Source: Aphanocapsa sp. GSE-SYN-MK-11-07L
Lineage (GTDB): Bacteria > Cyanobacteriota > Cyanobacteriia > Thermosynechococcales > Thermosynechococcaceae
Length of the DNA: 64,000 nt
Assembly: GCA_019359715.1 (NCBI GenBank)
Contig: JAHHGS010000082.1
Coordinates: 1 to 64,000 of the forward strand
Direction of reading: 5' to 3'
The translations under genes and the position numbers were made by a program. Below are positions 8,227 through 16,925 of the stretch, piece after piece (positions within the stretch are counted from its first letter, which is position 1; every line of letters begins with the position of its first letter). Under the pieces are notes generated by a model that made no database searches, was not told the origin of the DNA, and saw only the letters and a program-made list of their open reading frames with translations.

Positions 8227-10887
8227 ATGAAGACGCTGTGGAGCGGCGAGGTGATTCGGCAGAAATTTTTAGATTTCTTTGCCGCTAAGTCCCATCGAGT
8301 CTTGGCGAGCGCCTCGCTGGTGCCAGAAGACCCAACCGTGCTGCTGACGATCGCGGGCATGTTGCCGTTTAAGCCGATTTTCTTGGGGCAACAGCAGCCA
8401 GAATTTCCACGCGCAACCACGTCTCAAAAGTGCATTCGCACCAACGACATTGAAAATGTCGGTCGGACAGCCCGACACCACACGTTTTTTGAGATGTTGG
8501 GCAACTTTAGCTTTGGCGATTATTTTAAACCAGAGGCGATCGCTTGGGCTTGGGAACTGCTGACCCAAGTTTATGAGCTGTCGCCAGACCGCTTGCTGGT
8601 GAGTGTATTTGAAGATGACGACGAAGCCTTTCAGATTTGGCACGAAAAAGTCGGCATCCCCGCCCACCGGATTCAGCGGATGGGCGCAGACAGCAACTTC
8701 TGGGCGGCCGGGCCAACCGGCCCCTGTGGGCCTTGCTCAGAAATTTACTATGATTTTTACCCCGACAAAGGCGATGCTGAGATTGACCTCGACGATGACT
8801 CGCGGTTTTTAGAGCTGTATAATCTGGTGTTCATGCAGTCCAACCGGGACAGTCAAGGAGAAATTAGCCCACTTCAAAACAAAAACATTGACACTGGCAT
8901 GGGCTTAGAGCGGATGGCTCAAGTTCTGCAAGCAAAGCCAAATAACTATGAAACCGACCTGATTTTTCCGATCATTCAAACCGTAGCTGAGATTGCCGGA
9001 CTGGATTACGCCAAAAGCGACCAATCCATCCAAACCTCCTTGAAGGTAGTCGGCGATCACACGCGGGCCGTCACCCAGATGATTGCGGATGGGATTACCG
9101 CCTCGAATGTGGGGCGGGGCTACGTCCTGCGGCGGCTGATCCGGCGAATTGTCCGCCACGGAAGGCTGTTGGGCATTGACAAACCGTTTACGCCAGCAGT
9201 CGCCGAAACGGCGATCGCCCTGGCTGAGTCTGCTTACCCAACTCTGCGCTTGAAGTCAGACCAAATCAAAGCCGAACTGGATCGAGAAGAAGAAAGCTTC
9301 TTGAAGACTCTGGATCGAGGCGAGAAAATGCTGGCGGAAATCGTTGAGAAGATCAAGGAAAAGGCAGAAGGCAGAGGGCAGAAGGCAGAAGGACAAAAGG
9401 TGATTTCGGGGCAAGATGCGTTTGTGCTTTATGATACCTATGGTTTTCCCTTGGAGTTGACCCAGGAGATTGCTGAAGAACAGGGCTTAACGGTTGATGT
9501 GGCTGGGTTTGAAGCGGAAATGGCGGCCCAGCGCGATCGCTCACGGGATGCCCACGAAACGATTGATTTGACCGTGCAAGGCACTCTTAATCAGCTAGCG
9601 GAACAGGTCAAAACCACGGAGTTTTTGGGCTACAGCCAGTTTTCTGCCACCGCCGAAGTGGCTGCTTTGTTGGTGCATGGGCAAGCTGTCAAAGCTGCCG
9701 AGGCCGGGACATCAGTGCAAGTTGTCTTAGACCAAACCCCCTTCTATGCCGAGTCAGGCGGGCAAATTGGCGATCGCGGCTATCTGTCTGGCGAAAATTT
9801 GCTGGTGCGAATCGAAGATGTCCAGAAAGAATCGGGGATTTTTGTCCACTATGGGCGGGTTGAGCGGGGCGATTTGCATTTGGGCGATCGGGTCAAAGCC
9901 CAAGTTGACTTGGCCTGTCGGCGGCGGGTGCAGGCCCACCACACCGCCACGCATCTATTGCAGTCGGCCCTGAAAAAACTGGTCGATGACGGTATTTCTC
10001 AGGCCGGGTCACTGGTTGCCTTTGACCGTTTGCGGTTTGACTTTAACTGCCCTCGCTCCCTCACCGCAGCCGAAGTGCAGCAGGTGGAAGATTTGGTCAA
10101 CACCTGGATTGCCGAAGCCCATCTTGCCCAGACCAGCACCTTACCAATCGCTGAAGCCAAAGCCAAAGGAGCGATCGCCATGTTTGGCGAAAAATATGGA
10201 GCTGAGGTGCGGGTGCTAGATGTAGCGGGAGTTTCGATGGAGCTTTGCGGCGGTACTCACGTCAGCAATACGGCTGAGATTGGTCTGTTTAAGATCATTG
10301 CTGAAACCGGCGTTGCCTCTGGAGTCCGCCGGATTGAAGCAGTGGCTGGGCCAGCGGTACTGGAATATTTGAATCTGCGTGAGCGAGTGGTTAGAGACTT
10401 GAGCGATCGGTTTAAGGTCAAACCGGAAGAAGTCCCCGATCGCGTCACCGCCCTCCAAGCTGAACTCAAAGCCAGTCAAAAGCAACTGGATGCGCTCAGA
10501 AGCGAATTAGCACTGGTAAAAGCAGATGGTCTGTTGGCTCAGGCAGAGTCGATCGGCAAATTCAAACTGCTGGTGGCGCAGCTAGAGGGAATTGACGCTG
10601 AAGCGCTCAAAACGGCGGCGGAACGGCTGCTGCAAAAAATTGGCACGGGTGCAGTCGTTTTAGGGTCAGCCCCGGAACCGGAAAAAGTCAGCTTGGTCGC
10701 CGCTTTTAGCCCGGAAGTGATTCAGCAGGGGTTGCAGGCCGGGAAGTTCATTGGCGAAATTGCCAAGCTCTGTGGCGGCGGGGGTGGCGGTCGCCCTCAC
10801 CTCGCTCAAGCCGGTGGACGAGATGGCAGCCAACTACCCGCAGCGCTGCAAGTTGCTCAAGAAAAGCTACAGTCCGCTTTAAATTAG
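8227..10887 (+). CDS. alaS: Alanine--tRNA ligase
   Basis: Charges tRNA-Ala and edits mischarged Ser and Gly. At 886 residues it is full length. The N-terminal class II catalytic core has [18 protein letters not shown] (motif 1 region), [13 protein letters not shown] and [13 protein letters not shown] (motif 3). The editing domain has the Zn ligands HHTATHLLQ and [10 protein letters not shown]. The C-terminal C-Ala domain ends in a Gly-rich segment ([16 protein letters not shown]). Residues about 377-392 ([11 protein letters not shown] region) are encoded by tandem heptamers and look like an in-frame insertion between the tRNA-recognition and editing parts. The dgkA-like gene follows closely. 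Confidence 0.97.
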   Translation: MKTLWSGEVIRQKFLDFFAAKSHRVLASASLVPEDPTVLLTIAGMLPFKPIFLGQQQPEFPRATTSQKCIRTNDIENVGRTARHHTFFEMLGNFSFGDYFKPEAIAWAWELLTQVYELSPDRLLVSVFEDDDEAFQIWHEKVGIPAHRIQRMGADSNFWAAGPTGPCGPCSEIYYDFYPDKGDAEIDLDDDSRFLELYNLVFMQSNRDSQGEISPLQNKNIDTGMGLERMAQVLQAKPNNYETDLIFPIIQTVAEIAGLDYAKSDQSIQTSLKVVGDHTRAVTQMIADGITASNVGRGYVLRRLIRRIVRHGRLLGIDKPFTPAVAETAIALAESAYPTLRLKSDQIKAELDREEESFLKTLDRGEKMLAEIVEKIKEKAEGRGQKAEGQKVISGQDAFVLYDTYGFPLELTQEIAEEQGLTVDVAGFEAEMAAQRDRSRDAHETIDLTVQGTLNQLAEQVKTTEFLGYSQFSATAEVAALLVHGQAVKAAEAGTSVQVVLDQTPFYAESGGQIGDRGYLSGENLLVRIEDVQKESGIFVHYGRVERGDLHLGDRVKAQVDLACRRRVQAHHTATHLLQSALKKLVDDGISQAGSLVAFDRLRFDFNCPRSLTAAEVQQVEDLVNTWIAEAHLAQTSTLPIAEAKAKGAIAMFGEKYGAEVRVLDVAGVSMELCGGTHVSNTAEIGLFKIIAETGVASGVRRIEAVAGPAVLEYLNLRERVVRDLSDRFKVKPEEVPDRVTALQAELKASQKQLDALRSELALVKADGLLAQAESIGKFKLLVAQLEGIDAEALKTAAERLLQKIGTGAVVLGSAPEPEKVSLVAAFSPEVIQQGLQAGKFIGEIAKLCGGGGGGRPHLAQAGGRDGSQLPAALQVAQEKLQSALN
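9361..9395. repeat. Heptamer tandem repeat inside alaS
   Basis: AAGGCAG, AAGGCAG, AGGGCAG, AAGGCAG run head to tail from 9361, with a degenerate fifth copy. This resembles the short tandem heptamer repeats (STRR) known from cyanobacterial intergenic DNA, but here it is translated. The frame stays open. Confidence 0.75.
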
Positions 10888-10952
10888 GTTTGAGGTACGA
10901 CAATAATCCCAACTCCCTGTCCAAAATCGACTTGCCTTTGAACAGGACTAAT

Positions 10953-11318
10953 ATGCTCAACACCTTCGATTTCAAACCGCTCAAAACTGCTTTAGCAACT
11001 CTGTTCGAGAGTAAAGCTGCCAGGTTTCACCTGCTGTTTGGCGGCCTGGCGATCGCCCTCGCGACTGGGCTTCAAATCGGTCTGGTTAAAATTACGGTGC
11101 TGGGGTTGGCGATCTTCGTTGTCTTGGTTGTGGATCTGTTGAATACTGGGATCGAGCTGGTCGTAGACGTAATTGTCCAACAGTCGTACCACGAGCTGGC
11201 CAAAATTGCCAAAGACACTTCTGCTGCCGCAGTTATGATTACAGGCCTGATTACTTTAATGATTGCCAGCCTCTTGCTGTTGCCCCCGTTAAGTCGTCTT
11301 GTCCAAGCCTATTTTTGA
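10953..11318 (+). CDS. dgkA: DgkA-family diacylglycerol/undecaprenol kinase
   Basis: Small integral membrane kinase that phosphorylates diacylglycerol or undecaprenol at the membrane. The 121 residues have three hydrophobic segments and the family signature VVDLLNTGIELVVD...HELAKIAKDTSAAAVM. The usual ExxNTAIE reads DLLNTGIE here, two conservative changes. The ATG at 10953 has AGGA about 7 nt upstream and is preferred over a TTG at 10890 whose extra 21 residues are not family-like. It lies 65 bp after alaS and 23 bp before the protease gene, so a short operon is possible. Which lipid it uses cannot be told. Confidence 0.8.
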   Translation: MLNTFDFKPLKTALATLFESKAARFHLLFGGLAIALATGLQIGLVKITVLGLAIFVVLVVDLLNTGIELVVDVIVQQSYHELAKIAKDTSAAAVMITGLITLMIASLLLLPPLSRLVQAYF

Positions 11319-11342
11319 ATTGACTATTTTTTGAATTGACTA
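11312..11342. repeat. 15-bp direct duplication at the dgkA/ctp junction
   Basis: TTTTTGAATTGACTA occurs at 11312-11326 and again at 11328-11342. The first copy holds the dgkA stop codon; the second runs into the protease start. Probably a slippage duplication. Confidence 0.75.
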
Positions 11343-12622
11343 TGACTCAACCAGCCACTCAGGGTCAGTTGAAACTTTGCTTCAAAGTGTTGCAACTGCT
11401 GTTATTAACCAATCTAGCAGCGTGGGCAATGCCTGGTGTTGCGGTTGCTTCAGGAGGGTTGAAGGATTCTCCCAAAACCTTGGTCGATGAGGTCTGGCAG
11501 TTTGTCAATAGCTACTACGTTGACCGCGATTTTAACCATCAAAATTGGCAAGCCATTCGCACCTCTTTGCTGAGTAAGCAATACACTTCTAACGAGCAAG
11601 CCTACGAGACGATTCGGACAACCTTAGCCAGCTTTAACGACCCGTTTACGCGGTTTTTGGCCGCGTCAGAATATGCCTCGCTTCAAAAGCAAACCACAGG
11701 GGGAGAGGTCGGGGCTGGCGTTGAGTTAGCGATCGATGGCGATAAAGTAACCGTCGCTAAGATTGCCGCCAACTCTGCGGCTGCCAAATCAGATTTAAAA
11801 GTCGGCGATCAAGTCCTGGCCATTGATGGGCGCTCGACTCGGAATTTGCCCTTAGAGCGTGCAAACAAACTAACAAAGGGATATGCCGGAACGCCGCTGA
11901 TGCTGGTGGTAACTCGCCCCCAAAAAGACCCGTTTCTAGTCAAAATTATCCGCGAAGGACCGATCGACCCGACGGTGCAAGCGCAGGTCACACCCATCGT
12001 CAGCGGCAAAGCGGGCTACATCCGCTTGAGTGGATTCAACGCTAACTCTGCCCAGGAGATGTCCGAGGCGATCGCCAAACTCAAAAAGGAGCAAGTGCAA
12101 GGATTTATTCTCGATCTGCGCGACAATCCGGGCGGTCTCCTAGAGAAAGGTCTAGAAATTGCTGCCATGTGGATTGATCGGGGTGTGCTGGTGCAAATTT
12201 TGTCTCGTAAAGGTGAAAAAGAGCAGGTCAAAGCCAGGAATAACGCCTTGACCGATCTGCCGCTGGTGGTGATCGTGAATGGAGAGTCGGCCAGTGCAAG
12301 TGAAATTTTGGCAGGAGCGCTGCAAGATAATCGCCGCGCCACGGTGATTGGCAGCAAGACCTTTGGCAAGGCTTTGGTGCAAGCCGTGCATGAACTTTCG
12401 GATGGGTCAGCGATCGTGATTACCGTCGCCCACTATTACACGCCCAAGGGCACAGACATTGCCCACACTGGCGTTGCGCCCGATGTAGCAGTCTCGCTAG
12501 ATACAACCCAAGATTACTTGCTAAAAGCTAACCCACTGCTGTGGGGAACAGTCAGAGACCCTGCTTTTTCCCGCGCCTTAGAGGTGCTAGCAACTAAGAT
12601 TCGGACTCCTCTAGTGCGTTGA
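11342..12622 (+). CDS. Carboxyl-terminal processing protease (S41 family)
   Basis: Periplasmic or lumenal serine protease of the CtpA/B/C group. CtpA matures the D1 protein of photosystem II; the other paralogues have different targets. A signal peptide covers about 1-33 (ending in AVA). A PDZ domain lies at about 100-190 (GGEVGAGVEL, VGDQVLAIDG). The S41 core follows, with RDNPGGLLEKGLEIA, the Ser nucleophile region NGESASASEILAGAL and the Lys base region GSKTFGKALVQ. The ATG at 11342 is preferred; a TTG lies two codons upstream. I cannot say which of CtpA, CtpB or CtpC it is without alignment. Confidence 0.9.
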   Translation: MTQPATQGQLKLCFKVLQLLLLTNLAAWAMPGVAVASGGLKDSPKTLVDEVWQFVNSYYVDRDFNHQNWQAIRTSLLSKQYTSNEQAYETIRTTLASFNDPFTRFLAASEYASLQKQTTGGEVGAGVELAIDGDKVTVAKIAANSAAAKSDLKVGDQVLAIDGRSTRNLPLERANKLTKGYAGTPLMLVVTRPQKDPFLVKIIREGPIDPTVQAQVTPIVSGKAGYIRLSGFNANSAQEMSEAIAKLKKEQVQGFILDLRDNPGGLLEKGLEIAAMWIDRGVLVQILSRKGEKEQVKARNNALTDLPLVVIVNGESASASEILAGALQDNRRATVIGSKTFGKALVQAVHELSDGSAIVITVAHYYTPKGTDIAHTGVAPDVAVSLDTTQDYLLKANPLLWGTVRDPAFSRALEVLATKIRTPLVR

Positions 12623-12654
12623 GTTACAGTGCAATTGCACAAAAATTGCTGTAA

Positions 12655-12840
12655 ATAGCGATCGCCATTTTTTTCAATTTGAAGCCGATTTTGTTGAATC
12701 TTTGCGCTGTATTCCGATCCAGGTACGCCTGAAATTAGACACCTGCGGTATCAAGCGGAAGGTTTCAGAGTGGAATCGCTTTAGCGAAGAGTCGCGGCTG
12801 AATTTGATCGAGATTTACCTCCAAACTGGAGATACTGTCG
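12655..12840 (+). pseudogene. Remnant of a nitrate reductase-associated protein gene
   Basis: The frame through 12702 reads FFQFEADFVESLRCIPIQVR, then LKLDTCGIKRKVSEWNRFSEE. This matches the N-terminal half of the cyanobacterial nitrate reductase-associated family (Nitr_red_assoc). No ATG or GTG precedes it in frame. After about residue 50 the family-like sequence stops and the frame runs into the opposite-strand gene at 12842. Intact members are about 150 residues. No nitrate assimilation genes lie nearby. I read this as a broken leftover. The only listed start is an internal TTG in the middle of the conserved block, which cannot be the true start. Confidence 0.65.
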
Positions 12841-12841
12841 T

Positions 12842-13126
12842 TCAAACTTTACTGACTGGGAAAAAGGCGACTTTGGCTAAAAGTCCAAGCAACGCCGTGA
12901 CAAGTAAAACAACAAATGTCCAAAATCGAGTCTCTTGAGCATTGCCGCGTGTCTCAAGATTGGCTAAGCGCTGATCAATGCTGTTAAATTTCTCTTCAGT
13001 CCTGGCCTGGAAAACCTGCAATCGCGTGTCTACATCGTTAACCGTGGTTTTAATGTCGGCAACATTAGCCGCGATCGCGTCCATCCGTTTCAACAGTTCA
13101 GCGTTGATGTCCATCGATTGCGTCAT
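12842..13126 (-). CDS. Small coiled-coil protein with C-terminal membrane anchor
   Basis: Ninety-four residues, family not recognised with certainty. Residues about 5-65 form heptad-like helices (LLKRMDAIAANVADIKTTV, then EEKFNSIDQRLANLE). Residues about 68-88 are one hydrophobic segment (FWTFVVLLVTALLGLLAKVA). This is the layout of tail-anchored coiled-coil proteins, including some phage holin-associated and cyanobacterial small proteins. It is the last of three tiny genes on this strand. An alternative start is Met5. Function unknown. Confidence 0.6.
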   Translation of the reverse strand: MTQSMDINAELLKRMDAIAANVADIKTTVNDVDTRLQVFQARTEEKFNSIDQRLANLETRGNAQETRFWTFVVLLVTALLGLLAKVAFFPVSKV

Positions 13127-13165
13127 GTTGACTTGCAGCTATCTTTAGCCGTTGAAGTTTAGTCA

Positions 13166-13396
13166 TTACTCACTGCCTAAGCCAAACAGATGATCAAGGA
13201 TTCGTCTATTTTCGGTTTGGAGTCCTTTGACTTCGGCTTGAGTCTCGTCAATGCGCTGCATAATCTCAATCTGAGTTTGGGCCATTGCCACTAGAGCGTT
13301 TGTCATTCCAGTCATTGAGCGTTGCAATTCAACCAAGTTCCTTTCTGTGGTTGCGGCAAACCGATCAAGCCGCTCATCTGTCCATCGATCCGTCAT
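13166..13396 (-). CDS. Small coiled-coil protein, unknown function
   Basis: Seventy-six residues, highly charged and helical, with no membrane segment. It begins MTDRWTDERLDRFA and ends QTENRRILDHLFGL; this pattern is common in short cyanobacterial proteins of unknown function. The central part (LQRSMTGMTNALVAMAQTQ) has heptad spacing. Its ATG overlaps the stop of the upstream gene (ATGA), which indicates translational coupling. It may bind the other small proteins of the cluster through coiled coils; this is inference. Confidence 0.65.
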   Translation of the reverse strand: MTDRWTDERLDRFAATTERNLVELQRSMTGMTNALVAMAQTQIEIMQRIDETQAEVKGLQTENRRILDHLFGLGSE

Positions 13397-13593
13397 TTTG
13401 TCACCTCTGCTGCCTTTTCCTTAACCAGCAATTCTCGCTCTGCAGCTTCAGTGATGACCCGCCGTAACCATTCCGACCGATTGGGAAGCGATCGCACTAA
13501 AACATCAATTGTCTTTTCAACTCTGACCGTCAATCCGTCACGGGCTAAACTATTTGGCTTTGGTTTGAATCGCGTTGCTTCATTGGTTTTCAT
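13393..13593 (-). CDS. Small ribbon-helix-helix-like protein
   Basis: Sixty-six residues. After a basic N-terminus, the sequence LTVRVEKTIDVLVRSL, then NRSEWLRRVITEAAEREL, has the shape of a ribbon-helix-helix DNA-binding domain: a beta strand, a helix, an N-R-S-E-W turn and a second helix. Such proteins often act as dimeric repressors or antitoxins. It overlaps the next gene by 4 bp and is first in a three-gene set. No obvious toxin is present beside it. The fold assignment is from pattern only. Confidence 0.6.
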   Translation of the reverse strand: MKTNEATRFKPKPNSLARDGLTVRVEKTIDVLVRSLPNRSEWLRRVITEAAERELLVKEKAAEVTK

Positions 13594-13815
13594 CTAGATA
13601 ATTTAACAGTATTAAAGTAGAGAACACCATTGTATCTCACGGAATCTAGTTTTTAAATGTCCAGTGAAATTAATGATTTTTATAGTATAAAATTGTTGCA
13701 TGATTAATTCATAGAGCAACCGCAATAATAATCGCTCTAACCATTACCAGCCCATTCTCTACACTTTTTGGGCAAAGGATTTTACCTATTATTACCAGCT
13801 TTGATCGGCAAACCC

Positions 13816-15330
13816 CTATGGACTGGATTGCATCTGGTCAAGCTGCTGCTGAAGTTCTTGCTCAGACCTGGGTGTCCAGTTTTGTCCTCGCAGGCGACGC
13901 AGCATTTCCAGGGTTTCCTGGCGCGATTGACCCGTATTCGCTTCGTGACGCTGCCAAAAGTCTTCCCACCAGCCAGGCGGCTGTTGTTTGCTGCCAGTGT
14001 ATTCAGTTGGGCGACTCGTTTCTCCTTCGGTGACTAAGCTACCGACAAAATCAGCATCAGCGTAGATGCGGGCAATTTGGAGTTGAATCTGCTGCATATC
14101 GCCTGTTGAGACAATCCCATTGCTGGTGGCTTTGTAAAACTGGACGGTGACTCGAATTGGAAAATTCGGATCACGGGCGATCGCCAGTCCGTCAATCTCG
14201 GTGAAGGGGCCTTCGACCTTACCGTGCCCAATCACGGCTGCTTCAACATCAGACTCCTGCCGTTTGGAGGTACTCGCTGCGCCAGCCATTGGAGCGCTCA
14301 GGGTCATTGGTTCCATGAGTGGAAACCTAGGCCGGAGTTTCTGTTTCAAGGGCACCTGAATCAGCATCACCATATTCATTCCCTTTGCTTCGGCCTCGGC
14401 AGACGTAAGGTTGGGGTCAGCCGGATCTGGATCCCCAGGCTGGCCCTTGAAGTCGCTAGCGCGGCTGCCAGTCAGACTGGCGCGTTGACCATTTTTATTA
14501 AAGAAAAGCCGCTGCCCCCAGGTTGCACCGGCTGCAAATCCATCCCGCTTATTGTCAATAATCGTGGCGCTTGTCCCTTCGCGAGTGACTAAGAGGGTCA
14601 GCACGGCTGGATTTTTCTCGGAGGATTGATAGTTGAACAGCACCGGGTTGAATTCTGCTTTACCCGCCTGCGGAATCGGCAGGAAGCAAGCTTGAGCACT
14701 TACTAAGACATGACTATCGCGATCGGCGAGCAGAGAGGTTTCTGAACCCTGCCAAGATTCAGGCTGGCTCAGGTAGCGGCGAAAATTGCCTAAAAACTCC
14801 TTAAGCGTCACTCGCTGTAAGGGCTGTCCGTTCTGATTGCCGATCCGCAGATAAAACTGATCCAGCCGGACATCTCCAGTTTTATCAGTAAAATTTGGAT
14901 GCCGAATCACTGGCATTAGGTTCAGTTCATGCTGCTGGGTTTGCGGGTTAAACTGCTGGACTTGAATCGTCATATCACTAATGTTGGGGCCAACCGCAGA
15001 CCCTTTGTAGCGCCCGGTGTCTTCCCAGGTCAGGTCGAGGATACGCAAGCCAAGTTGGGTGGCTAGTCGTTGGGCGGTTGGGTTAGAAATCATCGAGCGA
15101 GTTTGATCAATCACCGCTTTGTATTGGCGGTAGTTGTCTAAGCTGACGGCTATTTCAGGTTCTGGTTTAGGCATTGGCGGCGGTTTTTGGGCGGAGGATT
15201 TTGAGGATTCGGGCGAAATGATGCCCCAAGGCTGCTCGCTGGCTAGGGCTTGGGAATTGACCTCTAGGTGGCTGCAAGCATAAGTCAACTGGGCAGCACC
15301 CATCATGATTAAAGGTAAGGTTTTACGCAT
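13816..15330 (-). CDS. Exported protein of unknown function
   Basis: 504 residues; I do not recognise the family. It starts with a short signal-like segment (MRKTLPLIMMGAAQLTYAC); Cys19 could be a lipoprotein site, though LTYAC is a poor lipobox. A Pro-rich linker (about 40-58) follows. The remainder is globular, with FLPIPQAGKAEFNPVLFNYQ, then TREGTSATIIDNKRDGFAAG and NMVMLIQVPLKQK, and a C-terminal part with RVTVQFYKATSNGIVSTGD. There are no membrane segments after the start and no known catalytic motif. It stands alone between two A/T-rich spacers. Codon use and HIP1 sites look native. Confidence 0.8.
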   Translation of the reverse strand: MRKTLPLIMMGAAQLTYACSHLEVNSQALASEQPWGIISPESSKSSAQKPPPMPKPEPEIAVSLDNYRQYKAVIDQTRSMISNPTAQRLATQLGLRILDLTWEDTGRYKGSAVGPNISDMTIQVQQFNPQTQQHELNLMPVIRHPNFTDKTGDVRLDQFYLRIGNQNGQPLQRVTLKEFLGNFRRYLSQPESWQGSETSLLADRDSHVLVSAQACFLPIPQAGKAEFNPVLFNYQSSEKNPAVLTLLVTREGTSATIIDNKRDGFAAGATWGQRLFFNKNGQRASLTGSRASDFKGQPGDPDPADPNLTSAEAEAKGMNMVMLIQVPLKQKLRPRFPLMEPMTLSAPMAGAASTSKRQESDVEAAVIGHGKVEGPFTEIDGLAIARDPNFPIRVTVQFYKATSNGIVSTGDMQQIQLQIARIYADADFVGSLVTEGETSRPTEYTGSKQQPPGWWEDFWQRHEANTGQSRQETLEMLRRLRGQNWTPRSEQELQQQLDQMQSSP

Positions 15331-15827
15331 CGGGCGATCGCTTAAATATCAAAGGGTTATCCTGTTGTCGATCACTCTAGCGGCTAACTCTACTTGTCTC
15401 TGGCTAGGTTTCCATTTTAGTAACAGTCGCTGCGATCGCAAAATCAAGCTGCCCAGATGCTTGTTAATAGCTTTTCTGATTTTTAAACCCTCATAAAATT
15501 ACTTCTAGGGATTGGGAAAAGCATAACCAAAGATGCCTCGTAATCCCTATTTGGAGTTATTTTTAGAGCTAAAATTGGGGGATTATTAAAATACTTAAAT
15601 CTTTATAAGTGAATAAATTGTCAAATTTGAGATTTGTTAACCTTAGCTTATATAAGTTTTTCGGTTGCCACAGCACGCAAAGTCTAAGGCGCAGCAAAGC
15701 TAGGAGTTCAATCAATGCAAAATAGCTGAGTCTTCGCCCAACTGCACCTAAATTTAGGTGCAGGCTTTTTCGTGTCTCCAAAACATTTGCAAAATTTTAG
15801 CAGAGGCCTTTTTCAGGTAAGTAAACG
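15331..15827. other. Long intergenic region upstream of the minimal sepF
   Basis: About 500 bp between divergent genes. It is A/T-rich and holds promoters presumably for both sides, plus a 20-bp perfect palindrome with a following T-run at 15743-15770. I see no tRNA, no known RNA motif and no credible ORF. Confidence 0.5.
15743..15770 (+). terminator. Palindrome plus T-run, terminator-like
   Basis: TGCACCTAAATTTAGGTGCA is a perfect 20-bp palindrome followed by GGCTTTTT. It looks like an intrinsic terminator on the plus strand 60 bp before the sepF-like gene, although no gene ends there. An unrecognised small RNA upstream, or an attenuator for the next gene, could explain it. Confidence 0.5.
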
Positions 15828-16133
15828 ATGAACGATGTTGTCCCCCTATCGCATTCCATGCAGGCAAACTATCACCTCGCAATTGTGCGTCCCCGGTCGG
15901 TGAGTGATATGGATGAAGTTGTGCAAGCCCTGCGCGGAAATAAAGCTGTTATCCTCAATCTAGAACAGCTAGACGTTAAAGAAGCCCAGCGGATCTCTGA
16001 TTTTGTGGCGGGCAGCACTTACGCTATTTCTGGTTCTCAATCTAAGCTTGGCAAAGGTGTGTTTTTGTTTACACCTAATAATTTCAAGATTCAAGATCGA
16101 GGTCGAGTTGAGGCAGCGATCGCCTTTAACTAA
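15828..16133 (+). CDS. Short SepF-domain protein (Cdv2-like)
   Basis: A SepF/DUF552-domain protein; SepF (Cdv2 in cyanobacteria) bundles FtsZ at the division site. Conserved pieces are IVRPRSVSDMDEVVQALR, NKAVILNLEQLD, AQRISDFVAGSTYAISGS and GVFLFTPNNFKI. At 101 residues it is only the core domain: the N-terminal membrane-binding helix and linker of typical cyanobacterial SepF (about 190 residues) are missing. It may be a second, accessory paralogue. The ATG at 15828 is supported by length only. A strong hairpin follows the gene. Confidence 0.85.
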   Translation: MNDVVPLSHSMQANYHLAIVRPRSVSDMDEVVQALRGNKAVILNLEQLDVKEAQRISDFVAGSTYAISGSQSKLGKGVFLFTPNNFKIQDRGRVEAAIAFN

Positions 16134-16263
16134 TCGCTAGCTTTTAGGTAATGAATAAACAATCAGGGGTACAAGATTCGACCAAGTCAGGCATTTTCTA
16201 GATGCAGCGGATTAGACAATCCTCGCAACCGCTCCTGATACCAATTCTCATTGGCGTTGAATT

Positions 16264-16310
16264 AAATATTTTTTGAAAGCCCCACTCCGTGAGGCTTTCA
16301 AAAAATATTT
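16264..16310. terminator. 18-bp perfect bidirectional terminator
   Basis: AAATATTTTTTGAAAGCC pairs perfectly with GGCTTTCAAAAAATATTT. The A and T tracts on the outer stem let it work on both strands. It sits between the convergent sepF-like gene and the 166-residue membrane protein gene. Confidence 0.8.
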
Positions 16311-16406
16311 AGTGAAGGTATTCCGCAAAGCCGTATGACTCCAGCTTGTAACAGTCGGGCAGCAGACTGCAATTGGGCTAGAAATTGCCCTGATGATCGT
16401 TCTTAT

Positions 16407-16907
16407 CTAATACCGGGCACTGGGGAACACCCAAAGATCTAATAGCTCTCCCATGCCCAAACCCACAACAGCGATCGCAATTAAACTCCAAAACGTACGA
16501 GTTTGACTGATATTGAAAAACCGCATTTCATTCCAGGCAAAGAATGTAGTCAGAAAGGGAACTAAGACAAGGGCTAGAAACAGAGACGATGTGAGGGCTA
16601 GCGTCACTAAGATACTGACAGTTAAAGCTACACTTAAGACTGTCGGAATATATTCGAGGGCTTGCTTGATCCATCTGCTGCCAGCCCAGGACAGGGTCAT
16701 CGCAAGAGCGATGATTACTAAACCCATAAACCAAAAAACGTGATGAGCTGCTAAATTCCACCCCACCAGAGCATAGGCAGACCAGAGCAGGATTAGGGCT
16801 AGCCAAGGCAATTTGCCAAGTGACTTTAGTTCTACGTTTAAGTCGTTAGCTTTCATTTCAGGATTTGAAATTTTCAATAGAGCCGATCCTCCCTCATCTT
16901 TAACCAT
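16407..16907 (-). CDS. Multi-pass membrane protein, unknown function
   Basis: 166 residues; family not recognised. After a polar start of about 30 residues there are about five hydrophobic segments (LPWLALILLWSAYALVGW; HHVFWFMGLVIIALAMT; TVLSVALTVSILVTLAL; LFLALVLVPFLTTFFA; FWSLIAIAVVGLGMGEL). It lies 18 bp downstream of the UPF0182 gene on the same strand, so the two are probably cotranscribed. No motif suggests a reaction or transport substrate. Confidence 0.75.
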   Translation of the reverse strand: MVKDEGGSALLKISNPEMKANDLNVELKSLGKLPWLALILLWSAYALVGWNLAAHHVFWFMGLVIIALAMTLSWAGSRWIKQALEYIPTVLSVALTVSILVTLALTSSLFLALVLVPFLTTFFAWNEMRFFNISQTRTFWSLIAIAVVGLGMGELLDLWVFPSARY

Positions 16908-16925
16908 AGCAAATCAACTTCCCTT

